Positions 34,547-44,502 of a stretch of DNA of 64,000 nt are shown here, in pieces (position 1 is the stretch's first letter; every line of letters begins with the position of its first letter). The stretch lies in the NCBI RefSeq assembly GCF_014199265.1, contig NZ_JACIJG010000005.1, positions 62,001 through 126,000 on the forward strand, in the 5' to 3' direction. A program made the translations under genes and the position numbers. A model generated the notes under the pieces. It was not told the DNA's origin and did not search any database. It saw only the letters and a program-made list of their open reading frames with translations. The DNA comes from Brucella daejeonensis (lineage in GTDB: Bacteria; Pseudomonadota; Alphaproteobacteria; Rhizobiales; Rhizobiaceae).

Positions 34547-34747
34547 ATGAAAGCCGCAGACGTTCGGGCGAAAAGCCTCGACCAACTGAATGACGAGCTG
34601 GGCAGCCTGAAGAAAGAGCAGTTCAACCTGCGCTTTCAGAAGGCCACCGGCCAGCTTGAAAAAACCGCGCGCGTGAAGCAGGTTCGCCGCGACATCGCGC
34701 GTATTAAGACTATTGCCCGCCAGAAGGCGGCCGAAAGCAAGGCATAA
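34547..34747 (+). CDS. rpmC: 50S ribosomal protein L29
   Basis: Small helical-hairpin protein at the tunnel exit next to L23, part of the trigger-factor and SRP docking surface. The 66 residues include [21 protein letters not shown] and [15 protein letters not shown], the two helices. AGAGAGGCAACT gives the ribosome site. Normal length. Confidence 0.96.
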   Translation: MKAADVRAKSLDQLNDELGSLKKEQFNLRFQKATGQLEKTARVKQVRRDIARIKTIARQKAAESKA

Positions 34748-34759
34748 GGAAAAAATATC

Positions 34760-35002
34760 ATGCCTAAACGCGTTCTGCAGGGCGTTGTCGTCAGCGACAA
34801 GAATGACAAGACTGTCGTGGTCAAGGTCGAGCGCCGCTACTCGCATCCGCTCCTCCAGAAGACCGTGCGCCAGTCGAAGAAGTACAAGGCGCATGACGAG
34901 AACAACCAGTTCAAGATTGGCGATATCGTTTCCATCCAGGAATCGGCTCCGATCTCGAAGGACAAACGCTGGGTCGTTCTGACGAACGAAGCAGCAGGCT
35001 AA
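34760..35002 (+). CDS. rpsQ: 30S ribosomal protein S17
   Basis: Primary 16S rRNA binder of the 30S body. The 80 residues form the usual OB fold: [40 protein letters not shown] and [17 protein letters not shown]. The next gap (35003-35070) holds an imperfect repeat around AAGGCGGCC and no gene. It ends the S10 set; rplN opens the spc set. Confidence 0.97.
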   Translation: MPKRVLQGVVVSDKNDKTVVVKVERRYSHPLLQKTVRQSKKYKAHDENNQFKIGDIVSIQESAPISKDKRWVVLTNEAAG

Positions 35003-35070
35003 ATTATAAACACGCAGCTTAGGTAGGGCAGGAGCCCTTAACCAGCTGAGAGGAAAGAAGGCGGCCAGTC

Positions 35071-35439
35071 ATGATTCAGATGCAAACAAACCTCGACGTG
35101 GCGGATAATTCCGGCGCACGTCGTGTCATGTGCATCAAGGTGCTGGGCGGCTCGAAGCGGCGTTACGCTTCCGTCGGCGACATCATTGTGGTGTCGATCA
35201 AGGAAGCCATTCCGCGCGGCCGCGTCAAAAAGGGTGACGTGATGAAGGCGGTTGTTGTACGCACCGCCAAGGACATCCGTCGTCCGGACGGCAGCGTTAT
35301 TCGTTTCGATAACAATGCAGCCGTTCTTATCGATAACAAGAAAGAGCCTATCGGCACGCGTATCTTCGGACCGGTTCCGCGCGAACTTCGCGCAAAGAAC
35401 CACATGAAGATCATCTCGCTGGCTCCGGAAGTTCTGTAA
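35071..35439 (+). CDS. rplN: 50S ribosomal protein L14
   Basis: Forms an intersubunit bridge with 16S rRNA. The 122 residues include [38 protein letters not shown] and [13 protein letters not shown]. The ATG follows AAAGAAGGCGGCCAGTC. It lies first in the spc gene set (rplN-rplX-rplE-rpsN-rpsH-rplF-rplR-rpsE-rpmD-rplO-secY). Confidence 0.98.
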   Translation: MIQMQTNLDVADNSGARRVMCIKVLGGSKRRYASVGDIIVVSIKEAIPRGRVKKGDVMKAVVVRTAKDIRRPDGSVIRFDNNAAVLIDNKKEPIGTRIFGPVPRELRAKNHMKIISLAPEVL

Positions 35440-35452
35440 GGGAAGCAAGACG

Positions 35453-35764
35453 ATGCAGAAGATTCGCAAAGGCGACAGCGTTGTCGTGCTGTCCGGTAAG
35501 GACAAGGGCCGCAAGGGCGAAGTTCTTAAGGTCATGCCGAAGGACGAGCAGGCGCTCGTCCGCGGTATCAACATTGTAAAGCGTCATCAGCGCCAGACCC
35601 AGACCCAGGAAGCCGGCATCATTTCCAAGGAAGCGCCGATCCACCTGTCCAACCTGGCAATTGCTGATCCGAAGGACGGCCAGCCGACCCGCGTCGGTTT
35701 CCGCGTCGAGGACGGCAAGAAGGTTCGTGTCGCAAAACGTTCTGGAGCGCTGATCGATGGCTGA
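35453..35764 (+). CDS. rplX: 50S ribosomal protein L24
   Basis: Early 23S rRNA-binding assembly protein. The 103 residues show the KOW motif ([20 protein letters not shown]) and [10 protein letters not shown]. The last codons overlap rplE by 8 bases, so rplE translation is probably coupled. No oddities. Confidence 0.97.
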   Translation: MQKIRKGDSVVVLSGKDKGRKGEVLKVMPKDEQALVRGINIVKRHQRQTQTQEAGIISKEAPIHLSNLAIADPKDGQPTRVGFRVEDGKKVRVAKRSGALIDG

Positions 35765-36314
35765 GGCAAAGGCACTTCCCCGCTTCAAGAAGCTTTACAA
35801 CGAGACCGTTCGTAAGGCTCTGCTTGAAGAATTCAAATACGACAACGAGATGCAGATTCCGCGCATCACGAAGGTCGTCCTGAACATGGGCGTTGGCGAA
35901 GCTACTGGCGACTCCAAGAAGCCAGCGATTGCTGCTGAAGATCTCAGCCAGATCGCCGGTCAGAAGGCTGTCGTAACGCGCGCCCGTAACTCGATCGCAA
36001 CGTTCAAGTTGCGTGAAGGCATGCCGATCGGCACGAAGGTCACCCTTCGCCAGGACCGCATGTATGAATTCCTTGATCGTCTTGTCACGATCGCTCTTCC
36101 GCGCGTCCGCGACTTCCGCGGCTTGAACCCGAAGAGCTTTGACGGCCGCGGCAACTACGCCATGGGCATCAAGGAGCACATCGTGTTCCCGGAAATCAAC
36201 TACGATAAGGTTGATCAGATCTGGGGCATGGACATCATCGTTTGCACGACCGCCAAGTCGGATGATGAAGCACGCGCTCTTCTGCGTGCATTCAACTTCC
36301 CCTTCCGGCAGTAA
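35757..36314 (+). CDS. rplE: 50S ribosomal protein L5
   Basis: Binds 5S rRNA and the P-site tRNA elbow. The 185 residues contain [49 protein letters not shown] and [20 protein letters not shown]. In E. coli this message region is downstream of the S8 control site at rplE-rplX; I did not find the S8 target here. Confidence 0.98.
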   Translation: MAEAKALPRFKKLYNETVRKALLEEFKYDNEMQIPRITKVVLNMGVGEATGDSKKPAIAAEDLSQIAGQKAVVTRARNSIATFKLREGMPIGTKVTLRQDRMYEFLDRLVTIALPRVRDFRGLNPKSFDGRGNYAMGIKEHIVFPEINYDKVDQIWGMDIIVCTTAKSDDEARALLRAFNFPFRQ

Positions 36315-36340
36315 CGGCAAGCGTAGCGAGGTATAATAAT

Positions 36341-36646
36341 ATGGCCAAGACTAGCGCAGTCGAAAAAAACAAGCGCCGCGAAAAGTTGGTTAAGCGTCAT
36401 GCTGAAAAGCGTGCACGCCTGAAGGCGATCGTCATGGATCAGGGCCTTCCGCTGGAGGAGCGCTTCCGCGCCACCATCCGGCTTGCCGAACTGCCGCGCA
36501 ATTCATCGAAGGTTCGTATTCGCAATCGTTGCGAAGTGTCGGGCCGTCCGCGTGGTTATTACCGTAAACTGAAGATGTCGCGTATTGCGCTGCGTCAGTT
36601 GGGTTCGCTCGGTCAGATTCCGGGCGTCGTCAAGTCGAGCTGGTAA
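36341..36646 (+). CDS. rpsN: 30S ribosomal protein S14
   Basis: Head protein contacting S3, S10 and S19. The 101-residue form lacks the CxxC zinc knuckles, i.e. it is the long, zinc-free type. The conserved [21 protein letters not shown] block and the end [11 protein letters not shown] are present. It starts 26 bases after rplE. Confidence 0.97.
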   Translation: MAKTSAVEKNKRREKLVKRHAEKRARLKAIVMDQGLPLEERFRATIRLAELPRNSSKVRIRNRCEVSGRPRGYYRKLKMSRIALRQLGSLGQIPGVVKSSW

Positions 36647-36656
36647 GGAGTAGCAT

Positions 36657-37055
36657 ATGTCTGTGTCAGATCCTCTCGGCGATATGCTGACCCGTATCCG
36701 CAACGCGGTTGGCCGCAAGAAGACCAAGGTTTCGACCCCGGCTTCCAAGTTGCGCGCCCGCGTTCTCGATGTCCTTCAGGCTGAAGGCTACATCCGCGGA
36801 TACACGCAGAGCGAATTCGAAAACGGCAAGGCCGAGATCGAAATCGAGCTGAAGTACTATGAAGGTGTTCCGGTTATCCGCGAGATCACCCGCGTGTCGA
36901 AGCCTGGTCGTCGCGTTTACGTGTCGGTCAAGTCGATCCCGCAGGTCGCAAACGGCCTTGGCATCTCGATCCTCTCCACGCCGAAGGGTGTGATGGCGGA
37001 TCATGAAGCCCGTGAACAAAACGTTGGTGGTGAGCTGCTCTGCCGCATCTTCTGA
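36657..37055 (+). CDS. rpsH: 30S ribosomal protein S8
   Basis: Central-domain 16S rRNA binder and, in E. coli, the repressor of the spc operon. The 132 residues include [30 protein letters not shown] and the C-terminal [20 protein letters not shown] with [11 protein letters not shown] at the end. AAGGAGTAGCAT precedes the ATG by 1-8 bases. Confidence 0.98.
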   Translation: MSVSDPLGDMLTRIRNAVGRKKTKVSTPASKLRARVLDVLQAEGYIRGYTQSEFENGKAEIEIELKYYEGVPVIREITRVSKPGRRVYVSVKSIPQVANGLGISILSTPKGVMADHEAREQNVGGELLCRIF

Positions 37056-37093
37056 TGCGGTTGACAGCGAACAGATAAAAGACAGGTATCAAA

Positions 37094-37627
37094 ATGTCTC
37101 GTATCGGTAAAAAACCCGTGCCGGTCCCGGCAGGCGTGACCGCCAGTGTTGATGGGCAGATCGTCAAGGCCAAGGGCGCGAAGGGGGAACTCTCCTTCGT
37201 CGTGCACGATGAAGTTCTGGTCAAGATGGAAGATGGCGCCGTTCGCGTCGATCCGCGCGACCAGTCGAAGGAAGCTCGTTCCAAGTGGGGCATGTCCCGC
37301 ACGATGATCTCCAACATTTTTGTTGGCGTGAAGGACGGCTTCGAGAAGAAGCTCGAAATCAGCGGCGTCGGTTACCGCGCTGCCATGCAGGGCAAGAACC
37401 TGCAGCTTTCGCTCGGCTTCAGCCATGAAGTGGTTTATGACGTGCCTGCCGGCATCACTGTTGCTGTCCCGAAGCCGACGGAAATCGTCGTTACGGGTAT
37501 CGACAAGCAGCAGGTCGGTCAGGTCGCGGCTGAGATCCGCGAATATCGCGGCCCCGAGCCTTACAAGGGCAAGGGCGTCAAGTATGCTGGCGAGAAGATC
37601 GTCCGCAAAGAAGGCAAGAAGAAGTAA
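37094..37627 (+). CDS. rplF: 50S ribosomal protein L6
   Basis: Near the factor-binding site of the 50S subunit. The 177 residues form two related domains: [15 protein letters not shown] through [16 protein letters not shown], and [14 protein letters not shown] with the end [18 protein letters not shown], the family signature. It is 38 bases after rpsH and 12 before rplR. Confidence 0.98.
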   Translation: MSRIGKKPVPVPAGVTASVDGQIVKAKGAKGELSFVVHDEVLVKMEDGAVRVDPRDQSKEARSKWGMSRTMISNIFVGVKDGFEKKLEISGVGYRAAMQGKNLQLSLGFSHEVVYDVPAGITVAVPKPTEIVVTGIDKQQVGQVAAEIREYRGPEPYKGKGVKYAGEKIVRKEGKKK

Positions 37628-37639
37628 GGGAAGCGCGTC

Positions 37640-38002
37640 ATGGCATCGCCAAAAGAAACTTTGCAGCGTCGCGCTGCTCGTGTACGCCGTTCGGTCAAGG
37701 CTGTCGCAAATGGCCGTCCGCGTCTCAGCGTTCACCGTTCTTCCAAGAACATCTACGCCCAGGTTATCGACGATGTGCGCGGCGTTACAGTCGCCGCCGC
37801 CTCGACGCTGGACGTCGACCTGAAGGGCAAGCTCAAGACTGGCGCCGATTCCGCAGCAGCCGCTGCTGTCGGCAAGCTGGTTGCAGAGCGTGCCGTCAAG
37901 GCCGGCATCAAGGACGTGGTGTTCGATCGTGGTGCGTTCATTTTCCACGGTCGTGTGAAGGCTCTCGCCGAAGCTGCCCGCGAAGGCGGCCTCAGCTTCT
38001 AA
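37640..38002 (+). CDS. rplR: 50S ribosomal protein L18
   Basis: Attaches 5S rRNA to the central protuberance. The 120 residues include [35 protein letters not shown] and the end [20 protein letters not shown]. Typical length and context between rplF and rpsE. Confidence 0.97.
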   Translation: MASPKETLQRRAARVRRSVKAVANGRPRLSVHRSSKNIYAQVIDDVRGVTVAAASTLDVDLKGKLKTGADSAAAAAVGKLVAERAVKAGIKDVVFDRGAFIFHGRVKALAEAAREGGLSF

Positions 38003-38044
38003 TCAGCATTTTGTGCTTCCGGAAAAGAAAAAGGAAATCAGGAT

Positions 38045-38605
38045 ATGGCACAGAGAGAACGTAACCGCGATGATCGCGGTCGCGATGAGCGCGACAGCGA
38101 ATTCGTTGACAAGCTCGTTCACATCAACCGCGTTGCCAAGGTCGTCAAGGGTGGCCGTCGCTTCGGTTTTGCTGCTCTCGTCGTCGTTGGCGACCAGAAG
38201 GGCCGCGTTGGTTTCGGTCATGGCAAGGCACGTGAAGTGCCGGAAGCCATCCGCAAGGCGACCGAAGCTGCCAAGCGTGACATGATCTTCGTTCCGCTGC
38301 GTTCGGGTCGCACTTTGCACCACGACGTTGAAGGCCGCCACGGCGCTGGCAAGGTTCTGCTCCGCGCAGCCCCTGCCGGTAAGGGTATCATTGCCGGTGG
38401 CCCGATGCGTGCAGTGTTCGAAACGCTCGGCGTTCAGGACGTTGTCGCCAAGTCGCTCGGTTCGTCGAACCCCTACAACATGGTTCGTGCGACGTTCGAT
38501 GCTCTGAAGCATCAGATGCATCCGAAGGACATCGCAGCACAGCGCGGCATCAAGTACTCGACCCTTCAGGCTCGTCGCCATGATGTGGTCGGTTCGGAAG
38601 AATAG
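38045..38605 (+). CDS. rpsE: 30S ribosomal protein S5
   Basis: Accuracy protein; mutants give spectinomycin resistance or error-prone decoding. The 186 residues begin with a basic/acidic lead ([18 protein letters not shown]) longer than in E. coli, then [37 protein letters not shown] and [13 protein letters not shown]. The spectinomycin loop after VVKGGRRF shows no deletion. Confidence 0.97.
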   Translation: MAQRERNRDDRGRDERDSEFVDKLVHINRVAKVVKGGRRFGFAALVVVGDQKGRVGFGHGKAREVPEAIRKATEAAKRDMIFVPLRSGRTLHHDVEGRHGAGKVLLRAAPAGKGIIAGGPMRAVFETLGVQDVVAKSLGSSNPYNMVRATFDALKHQMHPKDIAAQRGIKYSTLQARRHDVVGSEE

Positions 38606-38669
38606 CCGATAGTTTGTGTTCGTCCGGGGTTCAAAACTGCCGGATACGCCATAGACAAGGATTTGAGTG

Positions 38670-38867
38670 ATGGCTGAGAAGAAGGGCAAGACGGTTACGG
38701 TCGAGCAGATCGGAAGCCCCATCCGTCGTCCGGCCGAGCAGCGTGCAACGCTGATCGGTCTGGGTCTTAATAAAATGCACCGTCGTCGTACGCTGGAGGA
38801 TACTCCGTCCGTGCGCGGCATGATCGCCAAGGTTCAGCATCTCGTCCGCATCGTGGACGAGGCCTGA
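38670..38867 (+). CDS. rpmD: 50S ribosomal protein L30
   Basis: Small 50S protein. The 65 residues include [25 protein letters not shown] (read as two blocks) and LVRIVDEA at the end. ATG 38670 is chosen; a GTG immediately before it, at 38667, also keeps the frame. AAGG lies 9 bases upstream of the ATG. Confidence 0.95.
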   Translation: MAEKKGKTVTVEQIGSPIRRPAEQRATLIGLGLNKMHRRRTLEDTPSVRGMIAKVQHLVRIVDEA

Positions 38868-38887
38868 TAACGCAGGGAGATAGAGAC

Positions 38888-39358
38888 ATGAAACTCAACG
38901 ATCTGCGTGACAAGCCAGGTTCGGTCAAGGCACGCAAGCGCGTTGGCCGTGGTATCGGTTCGGGCACCGGCAAGACCGGTGGTCGCGGCGTCAAGGGCCA
39001 GAAGTCCCGTTCGGGCGTTTCGATCAACGGTTTCGAAGGCGGCCAGATGCCAATCTACCGCCGTCTGCCGAAGCGTGGCTTCACCAACATCTTCGCAAAG
39101 AGCTTCAACGTTGTATCGCTCGGCCGTGTTCAGGCTGCTATCGATGCAGGCAAGCTCGATGCCAAGGCTGTTGTGAACCTCGAATCGCTGAAGGCTGCCG
39201 GCGTGATTCGCCGTGCCAAGGACGGCGTTCGCATCCTTTCGGACGGCGAATTGAAGGCAAAGGTCGCTTTCGATGTGGCCGGTGCTTCCAAGGCTGCGGT
39301 CGAGAAGATCGAAAAGGCTGGCGGCAGCGTAAAGCTTCCCGAAGCCGCTGCTGAATAA
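38888..39358 (+). CDS. rplO: 50S ribosomal protein L15
   Basis: Late assembly protein. The 156 residues carry [20 protein letters not shown], the Gly/Lys-rich [20 protein letters not shown] and [15 protein letters not shown]. It precedes secY, as in most bacteria. A hairpin lies in the gap. Confidence 0.97.
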   Translation: MKLNDLRDKPGSVKARKRVGRGIGSGTGKTGGRGVKGQKSRSGVSINGFEGGQMPIYRRLPKRGFTNIFAKSFNVVSLGRVQAAIDAGKLDAKAVVNLESLKAAGVIRRAKDGVRILSDGELKAKVAFDVAGASKAAVEKIEKAGGSVKLPEAAAE

Positions 39359-39378
39359 GGCTTCGATACAAAAATAAA

Positions 39379-39404
39379 AAGCGGCGGCCTTAGTGCCGCC
39401 GCTT
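39379..39404 (+). other. GC-rich hairpin between rplO and secY
   Basis: AAGCGGCGGC pairs perfectly with GCCGCCGCTT around CTTAGT. An A-run (AAAATAAAA) precedes it, but only TGCACATTT follows, so on the forward strand it is at best a weak terminator. It could cut secY output relative to the ribosomal genes. Confidence 0.6.
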
Positions 39405-39519
39405 GCACATTTATGCCAATGCGCATATCTGGGTAGGGTCTTTTCAGTCTCGAGGCACGACCGGTAAGGATTGCGTCAGAGGGGGCGGAGGACCGGAGAC
39501 TTTTCACCGGAGAAATTTA

Positions 39520-40860
39520 ATGGCATCGGCTGCTGAACAGCTAGTTTCCAATCTCAATTTTTCGGCTTTCTCGAAGGCAGAAGAACTCAAGAAGCGCATC
39601 TGGTTCACACTGGGCGCTTTGCTCGTGTACCGGTTCGGCACCTATATTCCGCTTCCCGGCATCAATCCTGACGCGCTTGCGCAGGCTTTCCAGCAGCATA
39701 GCCAGGGTGTGCTCGGACTCTTCAACATGTTCGCCGGTGGCGCGGTCGGCCGTATGGCCATTTTTGCGCTCGGCATCATGCCCTATATCTCCGCTTCCAT
39801 TATCGTGCAGCTCATGACGTCGGTCGTGCCGTCGCTTGAAGCGCTGAAAAAGGAAGGCGAGGCGGGTCGCAAGATCATCAATCAGTATACGCGTTACGGC
39901 ACGGTGCTTCTGGCGCTCGTTCAGGCCTACGCGATTTCTGTCGGCCTGCAATCCGGTAGCGGCATTGTTACCAATCCGGGACCGTTCTTCATCGTCTCGT
40001 CAGTCATCACGCTCGTCGGCGGTACGATGTTCCTGATGTGGCTGGGTGAGCAGATTACCGCGCGCGGTATCGGCAACGGCATTTCGCTGATCATTTTCTC
40101 GGGTATTGTCGCGAACCTTCCGCACGCCATTTCCGGCACGCTGGAACTGGGGCGTACCGGTGCGCTTTCGACCGGTCTTATTCTCGGTGTGATCATTCTC
40201 GCCGTTGCGCTCGTCGCGGTCATCGTTTTCGTCGAGCGCGCGCAGCGCCGCCTTCTGATCCAGTATCCGAAGCGTCAGGTCGGCAATCGCATGTTCCAGG
40301 GCGATACGTCGCATCTGCCGCTCAAGCTCAATACCGCAGGTGTCATTCCGCCCATCTTCGCTTCGTCGCTGCTGCTGCTGCCGGCGACGGTGGCGGGTTT
40401 CGCCAATACGACGGAAATGCCCGCATGGGCTACGACCGTTCTCAATGCACTCGGCCATGGTCAGCCGCTTTACATGCTGTTCTATGCTGGTCTGATGGCA
40501 TTCTTCTGCTTCTTTTACACGGCCATCGTGTTCAATCCCAAGGACACGGCTGACCAGCTCAAGAAGCATTCCGGCTTCATCCCCGGCATTCGTCCGGGTG
40601 AGCGTACTGCCGAATATATAGACTATGTGCTGACGCGCATCACCGTTGTCGGCGCCATCTATATTGTGCTTGTCTGTCTCCTGCCGGAATTCCTGATTTC
40701 CGCGACCGGCGTGCCGTTCTATCTTGGCGGTACCTCGCTGCTGATCGTGGTGAGCGTGACGCTCGATACGGTTGCGCAGATTCAGGGGCATTTGATCGCT
40801 CATCAATATGAAGGGCTGATCAAGAAGTCCAAACTCAGAGGTGGGAAACGTAATAGATGA
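39520..40860 (+). CDS. secY: Preprotein translocase subunit SecY
   Basis: The channel of the general secretion pathway. The 446 residues have ten transmembrane helices; [32 protein letters not shown] (plug/TM2), [14 protein letters not shown] and [21 protein letters not shown] are family blocks. ATG 39520 (MASAAEQ) is chosen over a longer frame from 39403 that overlaps the hairpin region. It overlaps adk by 4 bases (ATGA). Confidence 0.98.
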   Translation: MASAAEQLVSNLNFSAFSKAEELKKRIWFTLGALLVYRFGTYIPLPGINPDALAQAFQQHSQGVLGLFNMFAGGAVGRMAIFALGIMPYISASIIVQLMTSVVPSLEALKKEGEAGRKIINQYTRYGTVLLALVQAYAISVGLQSGSGIVTNPGPFFIVSSVITLVGGTMFLMWLGEQITARGIGNGISLIIFSGIVANLPHAISGTLELGRTGALSTGLILGVIILAVALVAVIVFVERAQRRLLIQYPKRQVGNRMFQGDTSHLPLKLNTAGVIPPIFASSLLLLPATVAGFANTTEMPAWATTVLNALGHGQPLYMLFYAGLMAFFCFFYTAIVFNPKDTADQLKKHSGFIPGIRPGERTAEYIDYVLTRITVVGAIYIVLVCLLPEFLISATGVPFYLGGTSLLIVVSVTLDTVAQIQGHLIAHQYEGLIKKSKLRGGKRNR

Positions 40861-41441
40861 GACTGATACTTCTTGGGCCGCCCGGAGCAGGTAAGGGGAC
40901 GCAGGCTGGACTTCTTACCAAGAAGCATGGAATACCTCAGCTTTCGACCGGCGACATGCTGCGTGCGGCAGTCGCCCAGCAAAGCGAGATCGGAAAGCGC
41001 GCCAAGGCGGTTATGGATGCCGGGCAGCTTGTTTCCGACGAGATCGTGAACCAGATCGTGTCCGAGCGGATCGACGCCCCGGATTGCGCAAACGGTTTTA
41101 TTCTCGACGGTTATCCCCGTACGGTTCCGCAAGCCCAGGCTCTGGGTGAGATGCTGGCGGGGAAGGGCCTCAAGCTCGATGCGGTCATCGAACTGAAGGT
41201 CGATGAGAATGCTTTGGTCAAGCGGATGGAAAGCCGCGTGGCGGATACGATCGCCAAGGGCGGCCAGGTTCGTTCTGACGATAATCCGGAAGCTTTCCGC
41301 AAGCGTCTTGTCGAATATCGCGAAAAGACGGCTCCCCTTTCCAGCTATTATGCCGGTACTGGCGAGCTTCGCGTTATCAACGGCATGGCGCCTGTTGAAG
41401 AGGTTACCGCCGAAATCGAGCGAATTCTCGTTCCGGCCTGA
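40857..41441 (+). CDS. adk: Adenylate kinase
   Basis: Interconverts ATP + AMP and 2 ADP. The 194 residues contain the P-loop [10 protein letters not shown] (7-16), [13 protein letters not shown] and the LID region. The LID is the short form without the zinc-finger insert. The ATGA overlap with secY indicates coupling. A hairpin with TTT follows (41492-41526), before the rpsM set. Confidence 0.97.
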   Translation: MRLILLGPPGAGKGTQAGLLTKKHGIPQLSTGDMLRAAVAQQSEIGKRAKAVMDAGQLVSDEIVNQIVSERIDAPDCANGFILDGYPRTVPQAQALGEMLAGKGLKLDAVIELKVDENALVKRMESRVADTIAKGGQVRSDDNPEAFRKRLVEYREKTAPLSSYYAGTGELRVINGMAPVEEVTAEIERILVPA

Positions 41442-41491
41442 ATGGTCGGCATGATATCCGGGCGAGGCTTCAGGGAAGTCTCATCACATCG

Positions 41492-41526
41492 CGGGCAGGG
41501 AAGCGTGAAGCGTTTTCTGCCCGTTT
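41492..41526 (+). terminator. Probable terminator after adk
   Basis: CGGGCAG pairs with CTGCCCG (41492-41498 with 41517-41523) across an imperfect inner stem, then TTT. The remaining 41442-41752 gap has a TTGACT (41593) without a good -10 and nothing else recognisable; a separate rpsM promoter is likely. Confidence 0.45.
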
Positions 41527-41752
41527 AACAGTTCCAGAAGTCTCTCTGAGTATCTGCGAAGCCGGTTTGATGGCTTTACGGATGTTTAAGAGTTGACTTT
41601 TTCGAACGATTCCGTCAAAGACTGCGCCACTTCAACTGGTTTTGAATGGCGGGTATCGGCGGAAATCGAAAGAGGCCGGTACCGGTCGTTTAATGCTGTC
41701 TGGTTGATCGCATCTGCCAGATGGATTTTATTATAACTCAAGGAGAACAGAC

Positions 41753-42121
41753 GTGGCACGTATCGCTGGCGTCAACATCCCGACGAACAAGCGTGTTATC
41801 ATCGCGCTTCAGTACATCCACGGGATCGGACCGAAATTTGCTCGTGAGATCGTGACGAAGGTTGGCATTGCCGACGAACGTCGCGTCAACCAGCTCACCG
41901 ACGCTGAAGTGCTTCAGATTCGTGAAGCAATCGATGCCGACTACCAGGTCGAAGGTGATCTGCGTCGTGAAGTATCGATGAACATCAAGCGTTTGATGGA
42001 TCTGGGCTGCTACCGCGGTCTGCGTCATCGTCGTTCGCTGCCGGTTCGCGGCCAGCGCACGCACACCAACGCACGCACCCGCAAGGGTCCGGCGAAGGCA
42101 ATCGCAGGCAAGAAGAAGTAA
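41753..42121 (+). CDS. rpsM: 30S ribosomal protein S13
   Basis: Top of the 30S head; contacts P-site tRNA and 50S bridges. The 122 residues include [41 protein letters not shown] and [21 protein letters not shown] 41753 is the start, 7 bases after AAGGAGAA. It leads a short alpha set rpsM-rpsK-rpoA-rplQ. Confidence 0.98.
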   Translation: MARIAGVNIPTNKRVIIALQYIHGIGPKFAREIVTKVGIADERRVNQLTDAEVLQIREAIDADYQVEGDLRREVSMNIKRLMDLGCYRGLRHRRSLPVRGQRTHTNARTRKGPAKAIAGKKK

Positions 42122-42124
42122 TTT

Positions 42125-42146
42125 CAACGGAACGTTCGTTCCGTTG
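42125..42146 (+). other. Perfect hairpin between rpsM and rpsK
   Basis: CAACGGAAC-GTTC-GTTCCGTTG, a 9-bp stem starting four bases after the rpsM stop. GGGCTTTT follows, so partial termination is possible. Confidence 0.6.
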
Positions 42147-42249
42147 GGCTTTTCCGGTGCGCCGGGGAGGTTTGATGCTGGTCCTTTCGTGAGGACCGGT
42201 GTAGCCGCTGGAATTACGGCGGTGTAGAGATCGATTGAAAGGACTAACC

Positions 42250-42639
42250 ATGGCCAAGGAAGCCACGCGCGTTCGCCGTCGCGAGCGTAAAAACATCTCG
42301 TCGGGCGTTGCCCACGTAAATTCGACGTTCAACAACACCATGATCACCATCACGGATGCTCAGGGCAATGCGATTGCCTGGTCGTCTGCCGGTGCTCAGG
42401 GTTTCAAGGGTTCGCGTAAGTCGACCCCGTTTGCCGCACAGATCGCTGCCGAAGATTGCGCCAAGAAGGCGCAGGAACATGGCATGCGCTCCCTCGAAGT
42501 CGAGGTTTGCGGACCGGGTTCTGGCCGTGAATCCGCGCTGCGCGCCCTTCAGGCTGCCGGCTTTGTGATCACGTCGATCCGCGATGTTACGCCGATCCCG
42601 CACAACGGTTGCCGTCCGCGCAAGAAGCGCCGGGTCTAA
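42250..42639 (+). CDS. rpsK: 30S ribosomal protein S11
   Basis: Platform protein next to the Shine-Dalgarno helix. The 129 residues include [42 protein letters not shown] and [18 protein letters not shown] at the end. ATG 42250 ([10 protein letters not shown]) follows GAAAGGACTAACC; an earlier in-frame ATG at 42235 is before that site. In E. coli rpsD follows here, but this cluster passes directly to rpoA. Confidence 0.98.
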
Positions 42640-42640
42640 T

Positions 42641-42688
42641 CCTCGTTCACATGCCGTACGAACCCCGATCGAACGAGGTCCGGGGTTC
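42641..42688 (+). promoter_or_regulatory. Interleaved stems in the rpsK-rpoA gap
   Basis: Two perfect 8-bp pairings interlock. CCTCGTTC (42641-42648) pairs with GAACGAGG (42671-42678), and GAACCCCG (42660-42667) pairs with CGGGGTTC (42681-42688). They form either a pseudoknot or two mutually exclusive hairpins. rpoA starts 67 bases later. Confidence 0.55.
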
Positions 42689-42754
42689 CTCTGCGGTTTC
42701 TTCACTTGATCGCTACGATAGGATAGTAGCGACGATTGATAGAGGGATACCAAC

Positions 42755-43768
42755 ATGATCCAGAAGAACTGGCAGGAACTGATCAAGCCGAACAAGGTGG
42801 AATTCATCACCAACGGCTCCCGTACGCACGCAACCGTCGTTGCCGAACCGCTGGAACGCGGTTTCGGTCTGACGCTCGGCAATGCACTGCGTCGCGTGCT
42901 TCTGTCGTCGCTGCGCGGCGCCGCCGTGACCGCCGTACAGATCGATGGCGTTCTGCATGAATTCTCGTCCATTCCGGGCGTCCGCGAAGACGTGACGGAT
43001 ATCGTTCTGAACGTCAAGGAAATCGCCATCCGTATGGAAGGCGAAGGCCCGAAGCGCATGGTCGTCCGCAAGGAAGGCCCCGGCGCCGTGACGGCAGGCG
43101 ATATTCAGACCGTTGGCGATGTCGAGATCCTCAACCCGGATCACGTCATCTGCACGCTGGACGAAGGCGCTGAAATCCGCATGGAATTCACCGTCAACAC
43201 CGGCAAGGGCTATGTGCCTGCCGACCGCAACCGTGCGGAAGATGCTCCGATCGGTCTCATTCCGGTCGACAGCCTCTATTCCCCGGTGCGCAAGGTGTCG
43301 TACAAGATCGAGAACACCCGTGAAGGTCAGGTTCTCGACTACGACAAGCTGACGCTCAATATCGAGACCAATGGCTCGGTCAGCGGTGAAGATGCAGTGG
43401 CTTATGCCGCTCGTATTCTCCAGGACCAGCTGGCGATTTTCGTCAACTTCGAAGAACCGCAGAAGGAAGTGCCGCAGGAACAGGTTGCGGAACTGGCTTT
43501 CAACCCGGCTCTCCTGAAGAAGGTGGACGAGCTCGAATTGTCGGTACGTTCGGCAAACTGCCTGAAAAACGACAACATCGTCTATATCGGCGATCTGATC
43601 CAGAAGACGGAAGCCGAGATGCTGCGGACTCCGAATTTCGGCCGCAAGTCGCTCAACGAGATCAAGGAAGTTCTGGCATCGATGGGTCTCCATCTCGGTA
43701 TGGAAATCCCGTCCTGGCCGCCGGAAAACATCGAAGATCTCGCAAAGCGCTACGAAGACCAATACTAG
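42755..43768 (+). CDS. rpoA: DNA-directed RNA polymerase subunit alpha
   Basis: Dimer that nucleates polymerase assembly; its C-terminal domain binds UP elements and activators. The 337 residues show the NTD (about 1-235; [24 protein letters not shown] as read in two blocks, [16 protein letters not shown]) and the CTD (about 255-325; [28 protein letters not shown]). ATG 42755 follows GAGGGATACCAAC. The stop TAG is directly followed by half of a Bru-RS-like element. Confidence 0.98.
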   Translation: MIQKNWQELIKPNKVEFITNGSRTHATVVAEPLERGFGLTLGNALRRVLLSSLRGAAVTAVQIDGVLHEFSSIPGVREDVTDIVLNVKEIAIRMEGEGPKRMVVRKEGPGAVTAGDIQTVGDVEILNPDHVICTLDEGAEIRMEFTVNTGKGYVPADRNRAEDAPIGLIPVDSLYSPVRKVSYKIENTREGQVLDYDKLTLNIETNGSVSGEDAVAYAARILQDQLAIFVNFEEPQKEVPQEQVAELAFNPALLKKVDELELSVRSANCLKNDNIVYIGDLIQKTEAEMLRTPNFGRKSLNEIKEVLASMGLHLGMEIPSWPPENIEDLAKRYEDQY

Positions 43769-43820
43769 GCATTTTCGAGCCGAAAGCGCACAGCGGTTTC
43801 GCGTCGGATAATGCGTAAAA
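43769..43820 (-). repeat. Right half of a Bru-RS-like element between rpoA and rplQ
   Basis: GCATTTTCGAGCCGAAAGCG onward to CGTCGGATAATGCGTAAAA is the reverse complement of the right half of the element at 54697-54799 (GCATTATCCGACGCAAAGCC, CGCACTTTTGCTGG), with a few changes. It begins one base after the rpoA stop and lies in the transcript to rplQ. Confidence 0.6.
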
Positions 43821-43870
43821 CGAAATGAGACCGGTAATATCCCGGCTGGAACTAATTAAGGAGAAGGCTC

Positions 43871-44299
43871 ATGCGCCACGGTAACGGATACCGTAAGCTG
43901 AACCGCACTGCTTCGCATCGCAAGGCGATGTTCGCCAACATGGCTGCTTCGCTGATCGAACACGAGCAGATTGTGACGACGCTTCCGAAAGCCAAGGAAA
44001 TTCGTCCGATCGTCGAAAAGCTTGTCACGCTCGGCAAGCGCGGTGATCTTCATGCCCGCCGCCAGGCTATCTCGGCTATCCGCGACGTCAAGCTCGTCGC
44101 CAAGCTGTTTGACACCCTGGCTGCTCGCTATGCGACCCGCAATGGCGGCTACATCCGCATCATGAAGGCTGGCTTCCGCGCCGGCGACAACGCGCCTCTG
44201 GCTGTTGTCGAATTCGTGGAACGCGATGTCGATGCCAAGGGCAAGGCCGATCGCGCCCGCGTCGAAGCCGAACAGGCTGCCGAGGCAGACGCAGCGTAA
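43871..44299 (+). CDS. rplQ: 50S ribosomal protein L17
   Basis: Exit-side protein of the 50S subunit. The 142 residues include [41 protein letters not shown] and [20 protein letters not shown]. The end is an acidic/Ala tail ([10 protein letters not shown]). AAGGAGAAGGCTC precedes the ATG. A terminator closes the transcript. Confidence 0.98.
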   Translation: MRHGNGYRKLNRTASHRKAMFANMAASLIEHEQIVTTLPKAKEIRPIVEKLVTLGKRGDLHARRQAISAIRDVKLVAKLFDTLAARYATRNGGYIRIMKAGFRAGDNAPLAVVEFVERDVDAKGKADRARVEAEQAAEADAA

Positions 44300-44321
44300 T
44301 CTGCGCCTCATACGGTTTGAG

Positions 44322-44347
44322 AAGGGTCGCCTCGTGCGGCCCTTTTT
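44322..44347 (+). terminator. Terminator of the ribosomal/rpoA transcript
   Basis: AAGGGTCGC pairs with GCGGCCCTT (one G-T) around CTCGT, then TTTTT. Confidence 0.8.
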
Positions 44348-44502
44348 GTTTTCACTCCTCGCAAAGAATTGCGCCAACTTTCCGCTTTGGATCACAAAAC
44401 GGCCCTTTATGCTTGGCTTGTCTCGATTACATATGACAACAAGGCTCGCGGTTTTGCTGGCAGGCACTCACGAGCAAGGCTTTTCAAGCGCGGAGTTTAT
44501 GC

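Noticed and set aside
41593-41598. TTGACT as -35 of an rpsM promoter
   Set aside because: No acceptable -10 at 16-18 bases; kept only as a remark in the gap note.
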